Shown: one piece after another, positions 1-8,348 of the stretch | Position numbering within the stretch: position 1 is the stretch's first letter | Layout: each line of letters starts with the position of its first letter | Made by a program: the position numbers and the translations under genes | Notes under the pieces: generated by a model | Told to the model about the DNA's origin: nothing | Database searches by the model: none | What the model saw: only the letters and a program-made list of their open reading frames with translations | Assembly (NCBI GenBank): GCA_021372055.1 | Contig: JAJFVB010000087.1 | Location: 1-41,775, forward strand | Reading direction: 5' to 3' | Source of the DNA: Desulfobacteraceae bacterium | Lineage (GTDB): Bacteria; Desulfobacterota; Syntrophobacteria; Syntrophobacterales; Syntrophobacteraceae | Length of the DNA stretch: 41,775 bases

Positions 1-165
1 GTTGATCGCTTCCCTCACGGTCGGTCTGCTGACCCCCAGGCTTTCGGTCAACTCGCGTTCGGTCATCAGCTTGTCGCCGGGCTTGAGCCGCCCCTTGAAG
101 ATCAAATCCCGAAGCTGTTCAAAAACCAGATCGGAAACGCGTGTGGGTTTGACACGTTTTAGCAT
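1..165 (-). CDS. GntR/FadR-type transcriptional regulator, N-terminal part (cut by window edge)
   Basis: The 55 visible codons encode a GntR-family winged helix-turn-helix: a VSDLVFEQLRDLIFKG helix, then the LKPGDKL wing-entry motif, then TERELTESLGVSRPTVREAI, which is the recognition-helix signature. The ATG at 165 follows a GAGGAGA ribosome-binding site and starts only 7 bp after the glcF stop, so it is the last visible gene of the glcD-glcF operon. In the LldR/PdhR/FadR branch this domain is followed by an FCD ligand-binding domain, which lies outside the window. From its position beside lactate oxidation genes I infer a lactate-responsive repressor of the LldR kind, acting at the operator-like sites near 3051-3076. 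The subfamily cannot be proved without the C-terminal half. Confidence 0.85.
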   Translation of the reverse strand, partial: MLKRVKPTRVSDLVFEQLRDLIFKGRLKPGDKLMTERELTESLGVSRPTVREAIN

Positions 166-172
166 ACTCTCC

Positions 173-1477
173 TCAGTCGAATGAATCGGCATATATTTCG
201 ATGACATGCCTTACCTGGACAGGGTCTCCCGCCTGAGAGAGCACATCCCCGATCTGAAGCATACATGCCGGACAACCAGTCGCAACCACGGAAGATTTTG
301 AAGCGACTATATTATCACGCTTGCGCCTGCCGATGGACAAAGAAATGTCATAGTGCTGCAAATTGAAGCTCCCCCCGCATCCGCAGCACCTGTCGGCTTC
401 GGCCATTTCCGCAAACCGGTACCGCGGATTGGCCGAAATGAGAGCTCTCGGCTGCGCCGAAACTCCCAGAGATTTCTTCAGATGGCATGGATCATGATAA
501 GTGATCGTTTCCAAATTGCTTTTATCATCTTTTTGCGAAGTTGAAACGCTATTAACGCCCACCACGTCAATTAAAAACTGGCTGATGTCCAAAGTCCTGC
601 CCGCAATATCATCCAGCCGGGATCTTTCCCTGTCCGAGAACTCCCCGGCCATGGCGGGCCACAGCTTCTTGATTGTCGAAGTGCAGGTGGCGCAGGCCGT
701 TACGATGTAGTCGAGCCCTTCCTCGGCGAAGACCTCCAGGTTGTGCCTCACCAGCCGGTCAAAGCTTGCCGTATCGCCCGAGGCAAGAGCGGGAATGCCG
801 CAGCATGCCTGATTGCGGGGGACAAAGGATCCGACCTCGTGATGGTCGAGGCTGCGGACCACGGCCTGACCGATCCGCGGGTAAATCTTGTCGAGGACGC
901 AACCGGTAAAAAATCCGACCCTGATGCCCGATTTGCCCGGCGCCGAATTGACCGGAATTCCGAGATTGTGGAAGGCAACGGGAGCCAGCGCGTTGAAATG
1001 CCGGTTGCCCAGAGGGAAGGATATCCGGGCGCAGGAAGTGCCCTGATATCGGCTTGCCGGTTTGATAAAAAGCCCCTGGACCCCCGAGGCCAGTTGAAAA
1101 AACCTATCGAAAAAGCCCGGATTGGCCAGAAGTCCCCGAAAGATCAACCGCTTGACCGGGTTCAGCCCCATGTATGCCGTAAGAATTGCGCGCGCCTTGA
1201 GGAATATGTCCAGCACCTGGACGCCGCTCGGGCAGTTCGCCGCGCACGACCCGCACAGCAGGCAGTGCGTGAGCCGCTCGTTTACCCCGGAGGGCTCCTT
1301 GAAGACCTCCCGGATCAAACCGTCGAGAAGGGCGAGTTTGCCCCGGGTCACGTCCGTTTCGCGGCCCGTTTCGGCGAAAACCGGACAGACGGCCTGGCAC
1401 ATGCCGCAGCGCATGCAGGTGGCGAGCTGATCCTCGAGTTGCTTTACGAGTTCCGCCAGTTTCCTCATGTCCTGCAT
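173..1477 (-). CDS. glcF: GlcF-type iron-sulfur subunit of a lactate/glycolate dehydrogenase
   Basis: A 434-residue electron-transfer subunit. Two ferredoxin-type [4Fe-4S] motifs sit at the N-terminus: C21-x2-C24-x2-C27-x3-C31-P and C72-x2-C75-x2-C78-x3-C82-P. They are followed by two CCG (heterodisulfide reductase D-like) domains, seen as CCGIPALASGD, YHDPCHLKKSLG and CCGCGGSFN. Length and layout match glycolate oxidase GlcF and the partner of Desulfovibrio D-lactate dehydrogenase. The AGGAGG ribosome-binding site lies inside the end of glcD, and the start is 3 bp after the glcD stop, so the two are probably translationally coupled. It should take electrons from the GlcD flavin and pass them toward membrane carriers. 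Glycolate rather than D-lactate as substrate cannot be excluded from sequence; the lactate permease next door favours lactate. Confidence 0.9.
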   Translation of the reverse strand: MQDMRKLAELVKQLEDQLATCMRCGMCQAVCPVFAETGRETDVTRGKLALLDGLIREVFKEPSGVNERLTHCLLCGSCAANCPSGVQVLDIFLKARAILTAYMGLNPVKRLIFRGLLANPGFFDRFFQLASGVQGLFIKPASRYQGTSCARISFPLGNRHFNALAPVAFHNLGIPVNSAPGKSGIRVGFFTGCVLDKIYPRIGQAVVRSLDHHEVGSFVPRNQACCGIPALASGDTASFDRLVRHNLEVFAEEGLDYIVTACATCTSTIKKLWPAMAGEFSDRERSRLDDIAGRTLDISQFLIDVVGVNSVSTSQKDDKSNLETITYHDPCHLKKSLGVSAQPRALISANPRYRFAEMAEADRCCGCGGSFNLQHYDISLSIGRRKRDNIVASKSSVVATGCPACMLQIGDVLSQAGDPVQVRHVIEIYADSFD

Positions 1478-1480
1478 GGA

Positions 1481-2863
1481 TCAGCCTCCTATTATCTTAC
1501 CGGGGTTGAGGATGTTCTTGGGATCGAGCGCCGCTTTCAGACGGCGAGAATAGGTGATCGTGGCCCTGCTTGTCTCGTTTTCGAGAAAGCGCGATTTTGC
1601 CAGGCCGATTCCGTGTTCTCCGGAAAGAGTCCCGCCAAAACCCAGGGCCTTTTCAAAAATGGCATCGATGGCATGCTCCACCCTGGTCCATTCCTCCGCG
1701 TCGCGCCGGTCCGTCAAAATGGTCGGATGCAGGTTGCCGTCGCCGGCGTGGCCGAAGGTCCCGATTTTCAGAGAGAACTTATTACCGATTTCTTCAATGG
1801 CCGCAACCATATCCGGAATTTTGCTCCTGGGCACCGTCGCATCTTCCAAGACCGTCGTGGGCCTGACGCGCGAAAGCGCCGAGAGGGCGGATCGTCTGGC
1901 CTCCCACACCTTGTCGCGTTCCTCGGCCGTTTCCGCGACGCGCACGCTCATGGCCCCCATCCGGCGGCACAGCTCGTCCACCCTTGCCGCGTCCTCGGCC
2001 ACCTGGACCGGATGGCCGTCCACTTCGATCAGAAGCAGCGCAGCGGCGTCGATCGGCAGTCCCACGTGGCTGAAGTCCTCGACCGCCCTGATGGTGAAGT
2101 TGTCCATAAACTCGAGCGTAACCGGAACGATGCGGTTCGCGATGATCAAGGCCACGGCTTCGGATGCCTTCCGGACGTCGCCGAATACGGCCATCATGGC
2201 CTTTTTGGCGGCGGGCATGGGTATGAGCTTGAGGGTTATCCGGTTGAAGATGCCGAGAGTGCCTTCGGACCCGACGAGAAGACCTCCCAGGTTGTATCCG
2301 GTCACGCACTTGACGGTGCGGGCGCCCGCCTTGACCAGTTCCCCGTATGAGTCGAAAAACTCGATACCCATCACGTAGTCTCTCGTCACGCCGTAGCGCA
2401 GTCCGCGCAACCCACCCGCGTTTTCCGCCGCGTTTCCGCCAAGCGTCGAAACCGCCTGGCTTCCGGGATCGGGCGGATAGAAGAGGTTTTTCGCCTCGAC
2501 CGCCGCGGCGAATCTGGCCGTTACAACACCGGGTTCGACAATCGCGTAGAGATCGGCTTCATTGATTTCCAGGATCCTGTTGAGGGCCGAGGTCAAGATC
2601 ACGACGCCGCCGGGCAGGGGAATCGTCCCGCCGCTGAGGTTGGTCCCCGCCCCGCGAACGGTGATCGGCAGGGAGTTTTCGTTGCACAAACGGATCGCTC
2701 GCCCGAGGGCCTCGCTTGAGACCGGCCTCACGATGAGGTCGGGGAGCACGGGGTCCAGCACGGCCGCATCATAGGAGTACGAGAGCCGGTCGACCTGTTC
2801 ATGGAAGACGTTTTCCCTGCCCAAGGTGCGTTGGAATTCACTGAGCAATCCTTTTTCGATCAT
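1481..2863 (-). CDS. glcD: FAD-linked oxidase GlcD family (probable D-lactate dehydrogenase)
   Basis: About 460 residues with a PCMH-type FAD-binding domain near the N-terminus (LIVRPVSSEALGRAI, then TVRGAGTNLSGG and the DPGSQAVSTLGGNAAENAGG pyrophosphate loop). The C-terminal FAD-oxidase domain ends with the typical GTLSGEHGIGLAKS signature and a PKNILNPGK tail. The family oxidises 2-hydroxyacids such as D-lactate or glycolate. I chose the ATG at 2863 because an AGGA ribosome-binding site precedes it by about 9 bases; an upstream TTG at 2902 in the same frame has no such site. It is first in a glcD-glcF-gntR operon divergent from lactate permease. The same gene set occurs in the Desulfovibrio organic-acid oxidation locus, which supports D-lactate dehydrogenase as the role. 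Confidence 0.9.
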   Translation of the reverse strand: MIEKGLLSEFQRTLGRENVFHEQVDRLSYSYDAAVLDPVLPDLIVRPVSSEALGRAIRLCNENSLPITVRGAGTNLSGGTIPLPGGVVILTSALNRILEINEADLYAIVEPGVVTARFAAAVEAKNLFYPPDPGSQAVSTLGGNAAENAGGLRGLRYGVTRDYVMGIEFFDSYGELVKAGARTVKCVTGYNLGGLLVGSEGTLGIFNRITLKLIPMPAAKKAMMAVFGDVRKASEAVALIIANRIVPVTLEFMDNFTIRAVEDFSHVGLPIDAAALLLIEVDGHPVQVAEDAARVDELCRRMGAMSVRVAETAEERDKVWEARRSALSALSRVRPTTVLEDATVPRSKIPDMVAAIEEIGNKFSLKIGTFGHAGDGNLHPTILTDRRDAEEWTRVEHAIDAIFEKALGFGGTLSGEHGIGLAKSRFLENETSRATITYSRRLKAALDPKNILNPGKIIGG

Positions 2864-2964
2864 ATGCGTAATTCCTGTGTGTGGGTGCATTCCACTCTGC
2901 AATTTCGTAAGACCATTTATCCAGACGACTCGCCTCTCCAGCCCATCCGCCTACTTTCGCATTA

Positions 2965-2993
2965 TTGGTAAAGGATTTACGTGCTTATGTCAA
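2965..2993 (-). promoter_or_regulatory. possible promoter of glcD-glcF-gntR
   Basis: On the minus strand a perfect TTGACA (2993-2988) is followed after 17 bases by TACCAA (2970-2965), a poor -10 match. The location, about 100 bp upstream of the chosen glcD start and back-to-back with the permease promoter, is sensible, but the -10 is weak. Confidence 0.35.
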
Positions 2994-3006
2994 GCAATAA
3001 AATGTC

Positions 3007-3035
3007 TTGACAACGCTGGCACGGTCTGTTATTTG
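3007..3035 (+). promoter_or_regulatory. probable sigma-70-type promoter of the lldP-lutC-lutBA operon
   Basis: A perfect TTGACA (3007-3012) is followed after 17 bases by TATTTG (3030-3035). The -35 is consensus and the -10 matches only at TAT. Transcription would start near 3042, just upstream of the operator-like repeats at 3051-3076, leaving a leader of about 180 bases. A weak -10 with a perfect -35 fits a regulated promoter. Confidence 0.5.
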
Positions 3036-3050
3036 GGACCCGAAGACAAA

Positions 3051-3076
3051 TTGGTCATACCTTTTGCTGGTCATAG
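3051..3076. promoter_or_regulatory. LldR/FadR-type operator-like repeats
   Basis: TTGGTCATACC (3051-3061) contains the inverted repeat GGT-CAT-ACC, close to the GGTnnTACC-type operator described for LldR-like GntR regulators. A second related element, CTGGTCATAG (3067-3076), follows on the same face, sharing the core TGGTCATA. Both lie just after the predicted start of the permease transcript, a position suited to repression. The GntR-family gene at the left edge is the obvious candidate binder; this link is inference. Confidence 0.5.
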
Positions 3077-3223
3077 TTTTTGAAGGTCTGCCTCCTCCCG
3101 GGGAGGCGCCCGGTGATCGACGGTCCGCCCCCACCTGTGGTTGCCGCGCAACCGCACGCGGATCACGCTCACCCGTTGTCAAGGTGTATCCTTTTCTCCA
3201 CCCCCTAAAGGAGGTCCAAGGTC

Positions 3224-5002
3224 ATGGCTTGGAAAATGGTAACGGATCCGTTGAGTAATCTCGGCTTTTCAGCGTTGCTCGCCTCGGTGCCCATCTTCTA
3301 TCTATTCTGGGCGCTGGCGATAAAACGGATGAAGGGCCACTGGGCCGCCGCCAGCTCGGTCGCCATCGCCCTCGCGGTCGCAGTCGCAGGATACGGCATG
3401 CCCGCATCCCTTGCCCTGCTCGCCACGGTGAACGGGATGCTCTTTAAACTCTGGCCCGTCGCATGGATCGTCATCACCGCCGTTTTCATCTACAATCTTT
3501 CGGTTAAAACCGGTCAGTTTGAAATCATCAAAAACTCTCTGGCGTCCATTTCGGACGACAGGCGCATGCAGGCCCTGCTCATCGCCTTTTCCTTCGGTGC
3601 TTTCCTGGAGGGGGCCGCCGGTTTCGGAACCCCCGTCGCCATTTCCGCCGCCATGCTGGCCGGGTTGGGATTTTCCCCCCTGTACGCCGCCGGCATCTGT
3701 CTTCTGGCAAACACCGCACCCGTTGCCTTCGGGGCGATCGGAATCCCCATTATCGTGGCGGGTCAGGTCTCCGGGGTCGATACGATGGCGATTTCCCAGA
3801 TGGTCGGCCGGACCCTGCCTTTCCTGAGCGTCCTCGTGCCGCTCTATCTGGTCATACTCATGAGCGGCTGGAGGAAGGGCCTGGAAGTTTGGCCCGCGGC
3901 CCTTGTGAGCGGCGCATCCTTCGCCATCGCGCAGTTCCTCTCCGCAAATTATCTCGGCCCGATGCTCCCGGACATCATTGCCTCCATCTCCTCAATCGTC
4001 TGCACTGTCGCCTTCCTCAGGTTCTGGCATCCCAAGCAGAGCTGGAGATTTGAGCACGAAGCGGCATCCACCGGCAGAGAAGAGCTCCGGTACACCGGAG
4101 GGCAGGTATTCAGGGCATGGACCCCGTTCATCCTGCTCTCGATATTCGTCGCCGCCTGGGGCGTCAAATCGATCAAGGATTTCCTCGACTACTACACCCT
4201 CTACAAGCTGCAGATCCCCGGCCTTCACAACATGGTCCTTCGAGGCGAAACTCCCGTGGCGGCGGTCTATGCCTTCAACCTGCTGAGCGCTGCCGGCACG
4301 GCCATCCTCTTTGCCGGAATCTTCTCCGTTCCCGTCATGGGCGCATCGGTCCGCACGGCCAAAGAGGTCGCATCCCAGACGCTTGCAAGCCTGCGCTGGC
4401 CGATTTTCACGATTTCGACCATTCTCGGATTCGCATACATTATGAACTTCTCCGGGATGGCGACCACCCTCGGCCTCGCCTTCGCCTCCACAGGGAGCAT
4501 CTTCCCCTTCTTTGCGCCTTTCCTCGGGTGGCTCGGCGTCTTCATGACCGGATCGGATACTTCGACCAACGCCCTTTTCGGAAAGCTTCAGGAGGTCACG
4601 GCCACCAAGATCGGCGTCGACCCGGTGATAACGGTAGCGGCAAATACCTCCGGGGGCGTTTGCGGAAAAATGATCTCCCCGCAGTCGATTGCCGTTGCCA
4701 CGGCAGCCACCGGTCTGGTAGGAAGGGAAGGCGACATCTTCCGCTTCACTCTCAAGCACTCCCTGATCCTGACCACTTTCGTCGCCGTTCTGGCCTATCT
4801 GCAGGCTTACGCGATCAAGTGGATCGTGCCCGTCTACGAAAAGGCCGCGGCGGTTACTGCGGCCGCGCCGGCCAAAGCCGCGGCGGCGGCGTTCGATCCG
4901 ACGGTCGGCGGCGTCTATCTTGCCATAGCAATGGCCGTGGTTGTAGTGATAACGCTTTCCGCCAGAATCATGGGCAAGTCCAATACGTCGCTCGGCTATT
5001 GA
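3224..5002 (+). CDS. lldP: L-lactate permease
   Basis: A 592-residue LctP-family transporter for uptake of lactate (and often glycolate) through the inner membrane. It is strongly hydrophobic with about a dozen or more helices, and carries the family's GFGTPVAI and LANTAPVAFGAIGIPI segments and the late GSDTSTNALFGKLQ and NTSGGVCGKMISPQSIA motifs. The ATG at 3224 has an AAAGGAGG ribosome-binding site 9 bases upstream. It is somewhat longer than the roughly 550 residues of the E. coli protein; the extra length includes an alanine-rich linker (AAAPAKAAAAA) before the last helix. It is first in the operon with lutC and lutBA and supplies their substrate. Confidence 0.95.
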   Translation: MAWKMVTDPLSNLGFSALLASVPIFYLFWALAIKRMKGHWAAASSVAIALAVAVAGYGMPASLALLATVNGMLFKLWPVAWIVITAVFIYNLSVKTGQFEIIKNSLASISDDRRMQALLIAFSFGAFLEGAAGFGTPVAISAAMLAGLGFSPLYAAGICLLANTAPVAFGAIGIPIIVAGQVSGVDTMAISQMVGRTLPFLSVLVPLYLVILMSGWRKGLEVWPAALVSGASFAIAQFLSANYLGPMLPDIIASISSIVCTVAFLRFWHPKQSWRFEHEAASTGREELRYTGGQVFRAWTPFILLSIFVAAWGVKSIKDFLDYYTLYKLQIPGLHNMVLRGETPVAAVYAFNLLSAAGTAILFAGIFSVPVMGASVRTAKEVASQTLASLRWPIFTISTILGFAYIMNFSGMATTLGLAFASTGSIFPFFAPFLGWLGVFMTGSDTSTNALFGKLQEVTATKIGVDPVITVAANTSGGVCGKMISPQSIAVATAATGLVGREGDIFRFTLKHSLILTTFVAVLAYLQAYAIKWIVPVYEKAAAVTAAAPAKAAAAAFDPTVGGVYLAIAMAVVVVITLSARIMGKSNTSLGY

Positions 5003-5040
5003 GCCGATCCCGGCAATTTCGAAACAACTTGAACAAGGCG

Positions 5041-5070
5041 GAGGTGGTGCGCCAACCGGCGTACCGCCTC
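5041..5070 (+). promoter_or_regulatory. strong hairpin between lldP and lutC
   Basis: A 13-bp stem (5041-5053 with 5058-5070) closed by an AACC loop can form in the transcript; all 13 positions pair if two G-U wobbles are allowed. It sits 38 bp after the permease stop and about 30 bp before the lutC start. No U-run follows, so it is not a standard intrinsic terminator. An mRNA processing or stability element that sets different levels of permease and dehydrogenase is one explanation; partial Rho-dependent termination is another. Confidence 0.5.
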
Positions 5071-5102
5071 GGCCGTTTCCATTATAGAGGGGTCATGGAA
5101 CC

Positions 5103-5657
5103 ATGGAACAGCCGCAGAGCCTGGTACTGATGAAGCAGAGGGCGGAGGCCGTGCAGACAGTGGTTTCCGAGGTCAGGAACATGCGGGAGGCATTCGACTA
5201 TTGCGTCGAACTTGCCAAAAAGGAAGGATTGCAGAGCATAGCCGCGCCCGGACTCGGGAAAAACGCCTCCGCACTTGGGACGATATGCAAAAAAAACGGC
5301 CTGAATTTTCTGACCAAAAACCTGAGAGAGCACATCGGTCGGATCGGCACAGGCTTTACCGTCGCAAACTGGGGGATCGCGGAAACCGCCACCCTGGTCA
5401 TCGATTCCGGCTCCGAGGACTTGCGGATTGCCACGATGCTTGGCGAGATTCACGTCGCGGCACTGCCGAGATCGCGCATCGTAGCCGATGCGGCCGCCCT
5501 GGAGGAGGAACTCACGCGGATGATGAAGACGACGCCCTCCTACCTGTCCTTCATCAGCGGGGCCAGCAGGACCGCCGATATCGAGCGGGTGCTCACGATC
5601 GGGGTGCACGGGCCCCAGCAATTGCACATGCTGATCATGGAGGAGGAACTGCTATGA
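5103..5657 (+). CDS. lutC: LutC-type LUD-domain subunit of the L-lactate dehydrogenase complex
   Basis: A 184-residue single-domain LUD (YkgG) protein. The family core TVANWGIAETATLVI followed by SGSEDLRIATMLGEIHVA is typical of LutC, and the C-terminal GPQQLHMLI matches the family end. LutC works with LutA and LutB to oxidise L-lactate to pyruvate; its own chemical role is not settled in the literature. The ATG at 5103 follows GAGGGG by about 10 bases; a nearby ATG at 5095 is in another frame and closes quickly. Its stop overlaps the start of the next gene (ATGA at 5654-5657), indicating translational coupling. Confidence 0.9.
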   Translation: MEQPQSLVLMKQRAEAVQTVVSEVRNMREAFDYCVELAKKEGLQSIAAPGLGKNASALGTICKKNGLNFLTKNLREHIGRIGTGFTVANWGIAETATLVIDSGSEDLRIATMLGEIHVAALPRSRIVADAAALEEELTRMMKTTPSYLSFISGASRTADIERVLTIGVHGPQQLHMLIMEEELL

Positions 5658-7813
5658 TAAAGACGCCTCATGACCTGCAAACCTACAGAAAAGACCTCAA
5701 GGGCGCCCTCCGCAACCAGTTCCTCGGCAAGACCCTGGACACGTTCGCAACGGCCTATCCGACATCCAGGGCGAACGCGTTCGCGGGAATCGATTTTGAC
5801 ACACTCGCATGCGAGATAGCCAAGGGCAAGGACGAATCCATACCAAAGCTCGAAAGCCTGCTCGAAGAGTTCACCGCCCACGCGCGGGAAGCCGGCGCCG
5901 TCGTCCATTTTGCCCGCACGGCCTTCGAGGCCAACTCGATTATCGCATCGATAGCCGGGGAAAACGGCGTAAAGAAAATCGTCAAAGGCAAGTCGATGAC
6001 CGCCGAGGAGACTTTTCTCAACGCGCATCTCGAACGCGAAGGCTACGAAGTCACCGAAACGGACCTCGGCGAGTGGATCATCCAGCTTCGGGGCGAGGGA
6101 CCTTCGCACATGGTCCTGCCCGCCATTCACCTTTCGCGCAAGGACGTTGCCGACCTTTTCACGAAAGTCACCGGAGAGCCCCGGGACCCCGACGACATCA
6201 ACGGCATGGTGAAGGTCGCAAGACGCGAGCTTCGCCGGAAATTCATCGAAGCGGACATGGGAATAAGCGGGGCGAATTTCGCAATCGCGTCCTCCGGGAC
6301 GATCGGCCTTGTCACAAACGAAGGCAACGGAAGGCTCGTGACGACCATGCCGCGCGTTCACGTCGCGCTTGTGGGCGTCGATAAGCTCGTCCCCAACCTC
6401 CGGTCGGCGCTCCGTATTCTCACCGCTCTGCCCCGCAACGCGACGGGCCAGGTCATCTCGACCTACGTCACCTGGATAACGGGAGCCACGGAATGCAAGA
6501 CGGCCGATAACGGCCGCAAGCAAATGCACATCGTTTTCCTGGACAACGGACGCCTCGCGCTCTCAAAGGACCCCCTCTTTTCGCAGGCCCTCCGGTGCAT
6601 CCGATGCGGCGCGTGCGCAAACGTCTGCCCCATCTACAAACTGGTGGGCGGCCACAACTACGGCCACGTCTACATCGGTGCGATCGGGCTCGTTATGACC
6701 TACTTCTATCACGGCCGGGAAAACGCGCGGGCTATCGTCAAGAACTGCCTCAACTGCCAGTCATGCAGGAAGGTCTGCCCGGCGGGAATCGATTTGCCGG
6801 GGCTGATAAAGGAAGTCCACGGAACCATCCTCAAAGTTGAGGGGAAAAAACCGATCCGCAACGTCCTGCTTCAGAAGGTGCTCCCGAACCGCCGTCTTTT
6901 CCACTCCCTTCTGCGTCAGGCCCGGATCGCGCAGAAGCCGGTCGCAGACGGCGGCTTTATACGGCATCTTCCGATGCTCTTTTCCGGCAATCATGGATTC
7001 CGGCGCTTGCCGGCAATCGCCAGGGTCCCGCTGCGGGACATGTGGGACAGGATAAACCCGCGGGTCGACAACCCCAAATACCGCGTCGCGCTATTTGGCG
7101 GCTGCCTCGTCGATTTCGTCTACCCCGAGCAGGCGGCGGCGCTCCTGCGGATCGCCCGCAAGCGGGCCGTGCAGTTCGAATACCCCCTGGGGCAAACCTG
7201 CTGCGGCCTGCCCGCGCAGATGATGGGAGAAAAGCAAACGGCAAGGGCTGTCGCCGTTCAGAACCTTTCCGCACTGGACCCCGCGGACTTCGACTATATC
7301 GTCACGCTCTGCGCGTCCTGCGGTTCCCACCTGAAGGAAAACTATTCCAGGCTGCTCAAGGGTGAAGGCGCCCTCGCCGTGAAGGTCGCACAACTCGAGG
7401 CCAAAGTCATCGATTTCAGCTCGTTTGCCACCCGCGTGCTCGGGGTCGCCCCGGAAGAGTTCCAACGCGCGGGACAAAAAGTCGCCTACCACGCCCCCTG
7501 CCATCTGTGCCGGGGGATGGGCGTCTCCAGGGAACCGCGCGAATTGCTCGACACCGCCGGGCTCCAGTATGTCAGGTCCGGGGACGAAGAAGTCTGCTGC
7601 GGTTTCGGAGGGTCTTTTTCGATCGACTTTCCGGAGATCTCGGCGGAACTGCTCCGGCGGAAGCTGGACAATGCCGAGGCGACCGGGGCCGGGGTGCTCG
7701 TAACGGATTGCCCGGGATGCGTGCTGCAATTGCGCGGCGGCATGGAAAGGCGCGGAGGCCGCATGCAGGTAAAACACATCGCGGAAGTCGTCGCAGAACA
7801 GCGGAAATCCTGA
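5654..7813 (+). CDS. LutB-LutA fusion protein, iron-sulfur subunit of the L-lactate dehydrogenase complex
   Basis: A 719-residue protein joining two subunits that are separate in Bacillus. Residues about 1-300 form a LUD domain (NFAIASSGTIGLVTNEGNGR). Two [4Fe-4S] motifs follow at C315-C318-C321-C325 and C365-C368-C371-C375, completing a LutB-like half. From about residue 477 come two CCG domains (ALFGGCLVDFVYPE, CCGLPAQMMGE, then YHAPCHLCRGMG, CCGFGGSFSIDFPE, TDCPGCVLQLRGG), which correspond to LutA. The ATG at 5654 overlaps the lutC stop and has AGGAGG inside the lutC end; the frame stays open far upstream, but only as a shadow of lutC. Desulfovibrio has the same fused arrangement beside lactate permease. 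Oxidation of L-lactate to pyruvate is the expected role. Confidence 0.9.
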   Translation: MIKTPHDLQTYRKDLKGALRNQFLGKTLDTFATAYPTSRANAFAGIDFDTLACEIAKGKDESIPKLESLLEEFTAHAREAGAVVHFARTAFEANSIIASIAGENGVKKIVKGKSMTAEETFLNAHLEREGYEVTETDLGEWIIQLRGEGPSHMVLPAIHLSRKDVADLFTKVTGEPRDPDDINGMVKVARRELRRKFIEADMGISGANFAIASSGTIGLVTNEGNGRLVTTMPRVHVALVGVDKLVPNLRSALRILTALPRNATGQVISTYVTWITGATECKTADNGRKQMHIVFLDNGRLALSKDPLFSQALRCIRCGACANVCPIYKLVGGHNYGHVYIGAIGLVMTYFYHGRENARAIVKNCLNCQSCRKVCPAGIDLPGLIKEVHGTILKVEGKKPIRNVLLQKVLPNRRLFHSLLRQARIAQKPVADGGFIRHLPMLFSGNHGFRRLPAIARVPLRDMWDRINPRVDNPKYRVALFGGCLVDFVYPEQAAALLRIARKRAVQFEYPLGQTCCGLPAQMMGEKQTARAVAVQNLSALDPADFDYIVTLCASCGSHLKENYSRLLKGEGALAVKVAQLEAKVIDFSSFATRVLGVAPEEFQRAGQKVAYHAPCHLCRGMGVSREPRELLDTAGLQYVRSGDEEVCCGFGGSFSIDFPEISAELLRRKLDNAEATGAGVLVTDCPGCVLQLRGGMERRGGRMQVKHIAEVVAEQRKS

Positions 7814-7854
7814 ACCCGCCCCTTCGTACGCCGATTTCACCTCTCAAGACACCA

Positions 7855-8032
7855 AAGAGCGGGGGAATGATTCCCCCCGCACCCCCGCAGATATCGGCCG
7901 AACGCTATGGCGCTTGCGCCCTGGCCAACGGCCTGCCGCAAGCGCCGAAATGAGCAGCGCAGCTGCGTGTGGGGTGTGGGGAGCCGGATCCCCACGGTCT
8001 GAACGCTCGGCATCATCTTGAACGCGCATTGG
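7855..8032 (+). repeat. palindrome-rich dispersed repeat, copy A
   Basis: It starts about 40 bp after the lutBA stop. It opens with a G/C-rich near-perfect inverted repeat (7859-7880, centre AATGATT), then a variable middle. The conserved core follows: AGCGCCGAAATGAGCAGCGC, CAGCTGCG and GTGTGGGGTGTGGGG. A second palindrome lies at 7976-7995 with one mismatch, and the tail reads CGGTCTGAAC and CATCATCTTGAAC. The same order recurs at 9460-9637 and 41241-41388, and in divergent form at 13100-13245. Confidence 0.85.
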
Positions 8033-8155
8033 TCTAAGGTCCAATTGCAGAAATCCCTTAAAGAAATTTTTATACTTCTAAAGGTTTTTTCTTTGGCGGC
8101 CGATTCCATAGACAGGGGGGTCAAGTGTTGGTTAAATTGCCGTTAACAGTCCCTC

Positions 8156-8348
8156 AAAGGAGGCACTCATGTTGGGCTTCATCATTGGAACCTTTATGGG
8201 CATTTTCGTTGGCTTCATAATCCTTGACGTTCTGGCCTCGCCCGGTCACAGGGCCTGCCCGGCGAAGACCCGGCCCGTTGCCATGGAACTTGGACACATG
8301 CCTCGAACTGCGCCTGTCATGTGCACGTCATCATCGGGGCGCATGTAG
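8156..8348 (+). CDS. small single-helix membrane protein, 59 residues (CDS from ATG at 8169)
   Basis: The feature includes the ribosome-binding site AAAGGAGG (8156-8163), 5 bases before an ATG at 8169; the TAG ends at 8348. The product starts MLGFIIGTFMGIFVGFIILD, a single hydrophobic helix with glycines at regular four-residue spacing (GxxxGxxxG type). A short polar tail follows with three prolines, two cysteines and three further methionines. The helix resembles short one-helix families such as DUF3789 (inference from memory). The strong Shine-Dalgarno match is the main evidence for translation. It stands alone between repeat copy A and a stretch with no clear gene. Function unknown. Confidence 0.5.

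Noticed and set aside
743..2350. Open plus-strand frame of 535 codons
   Set aside because: It is antisense to glcF and glcD, which have clear domains and ribosome-binding sites; its translation is Arg/Gly/His-rich and shows no family.
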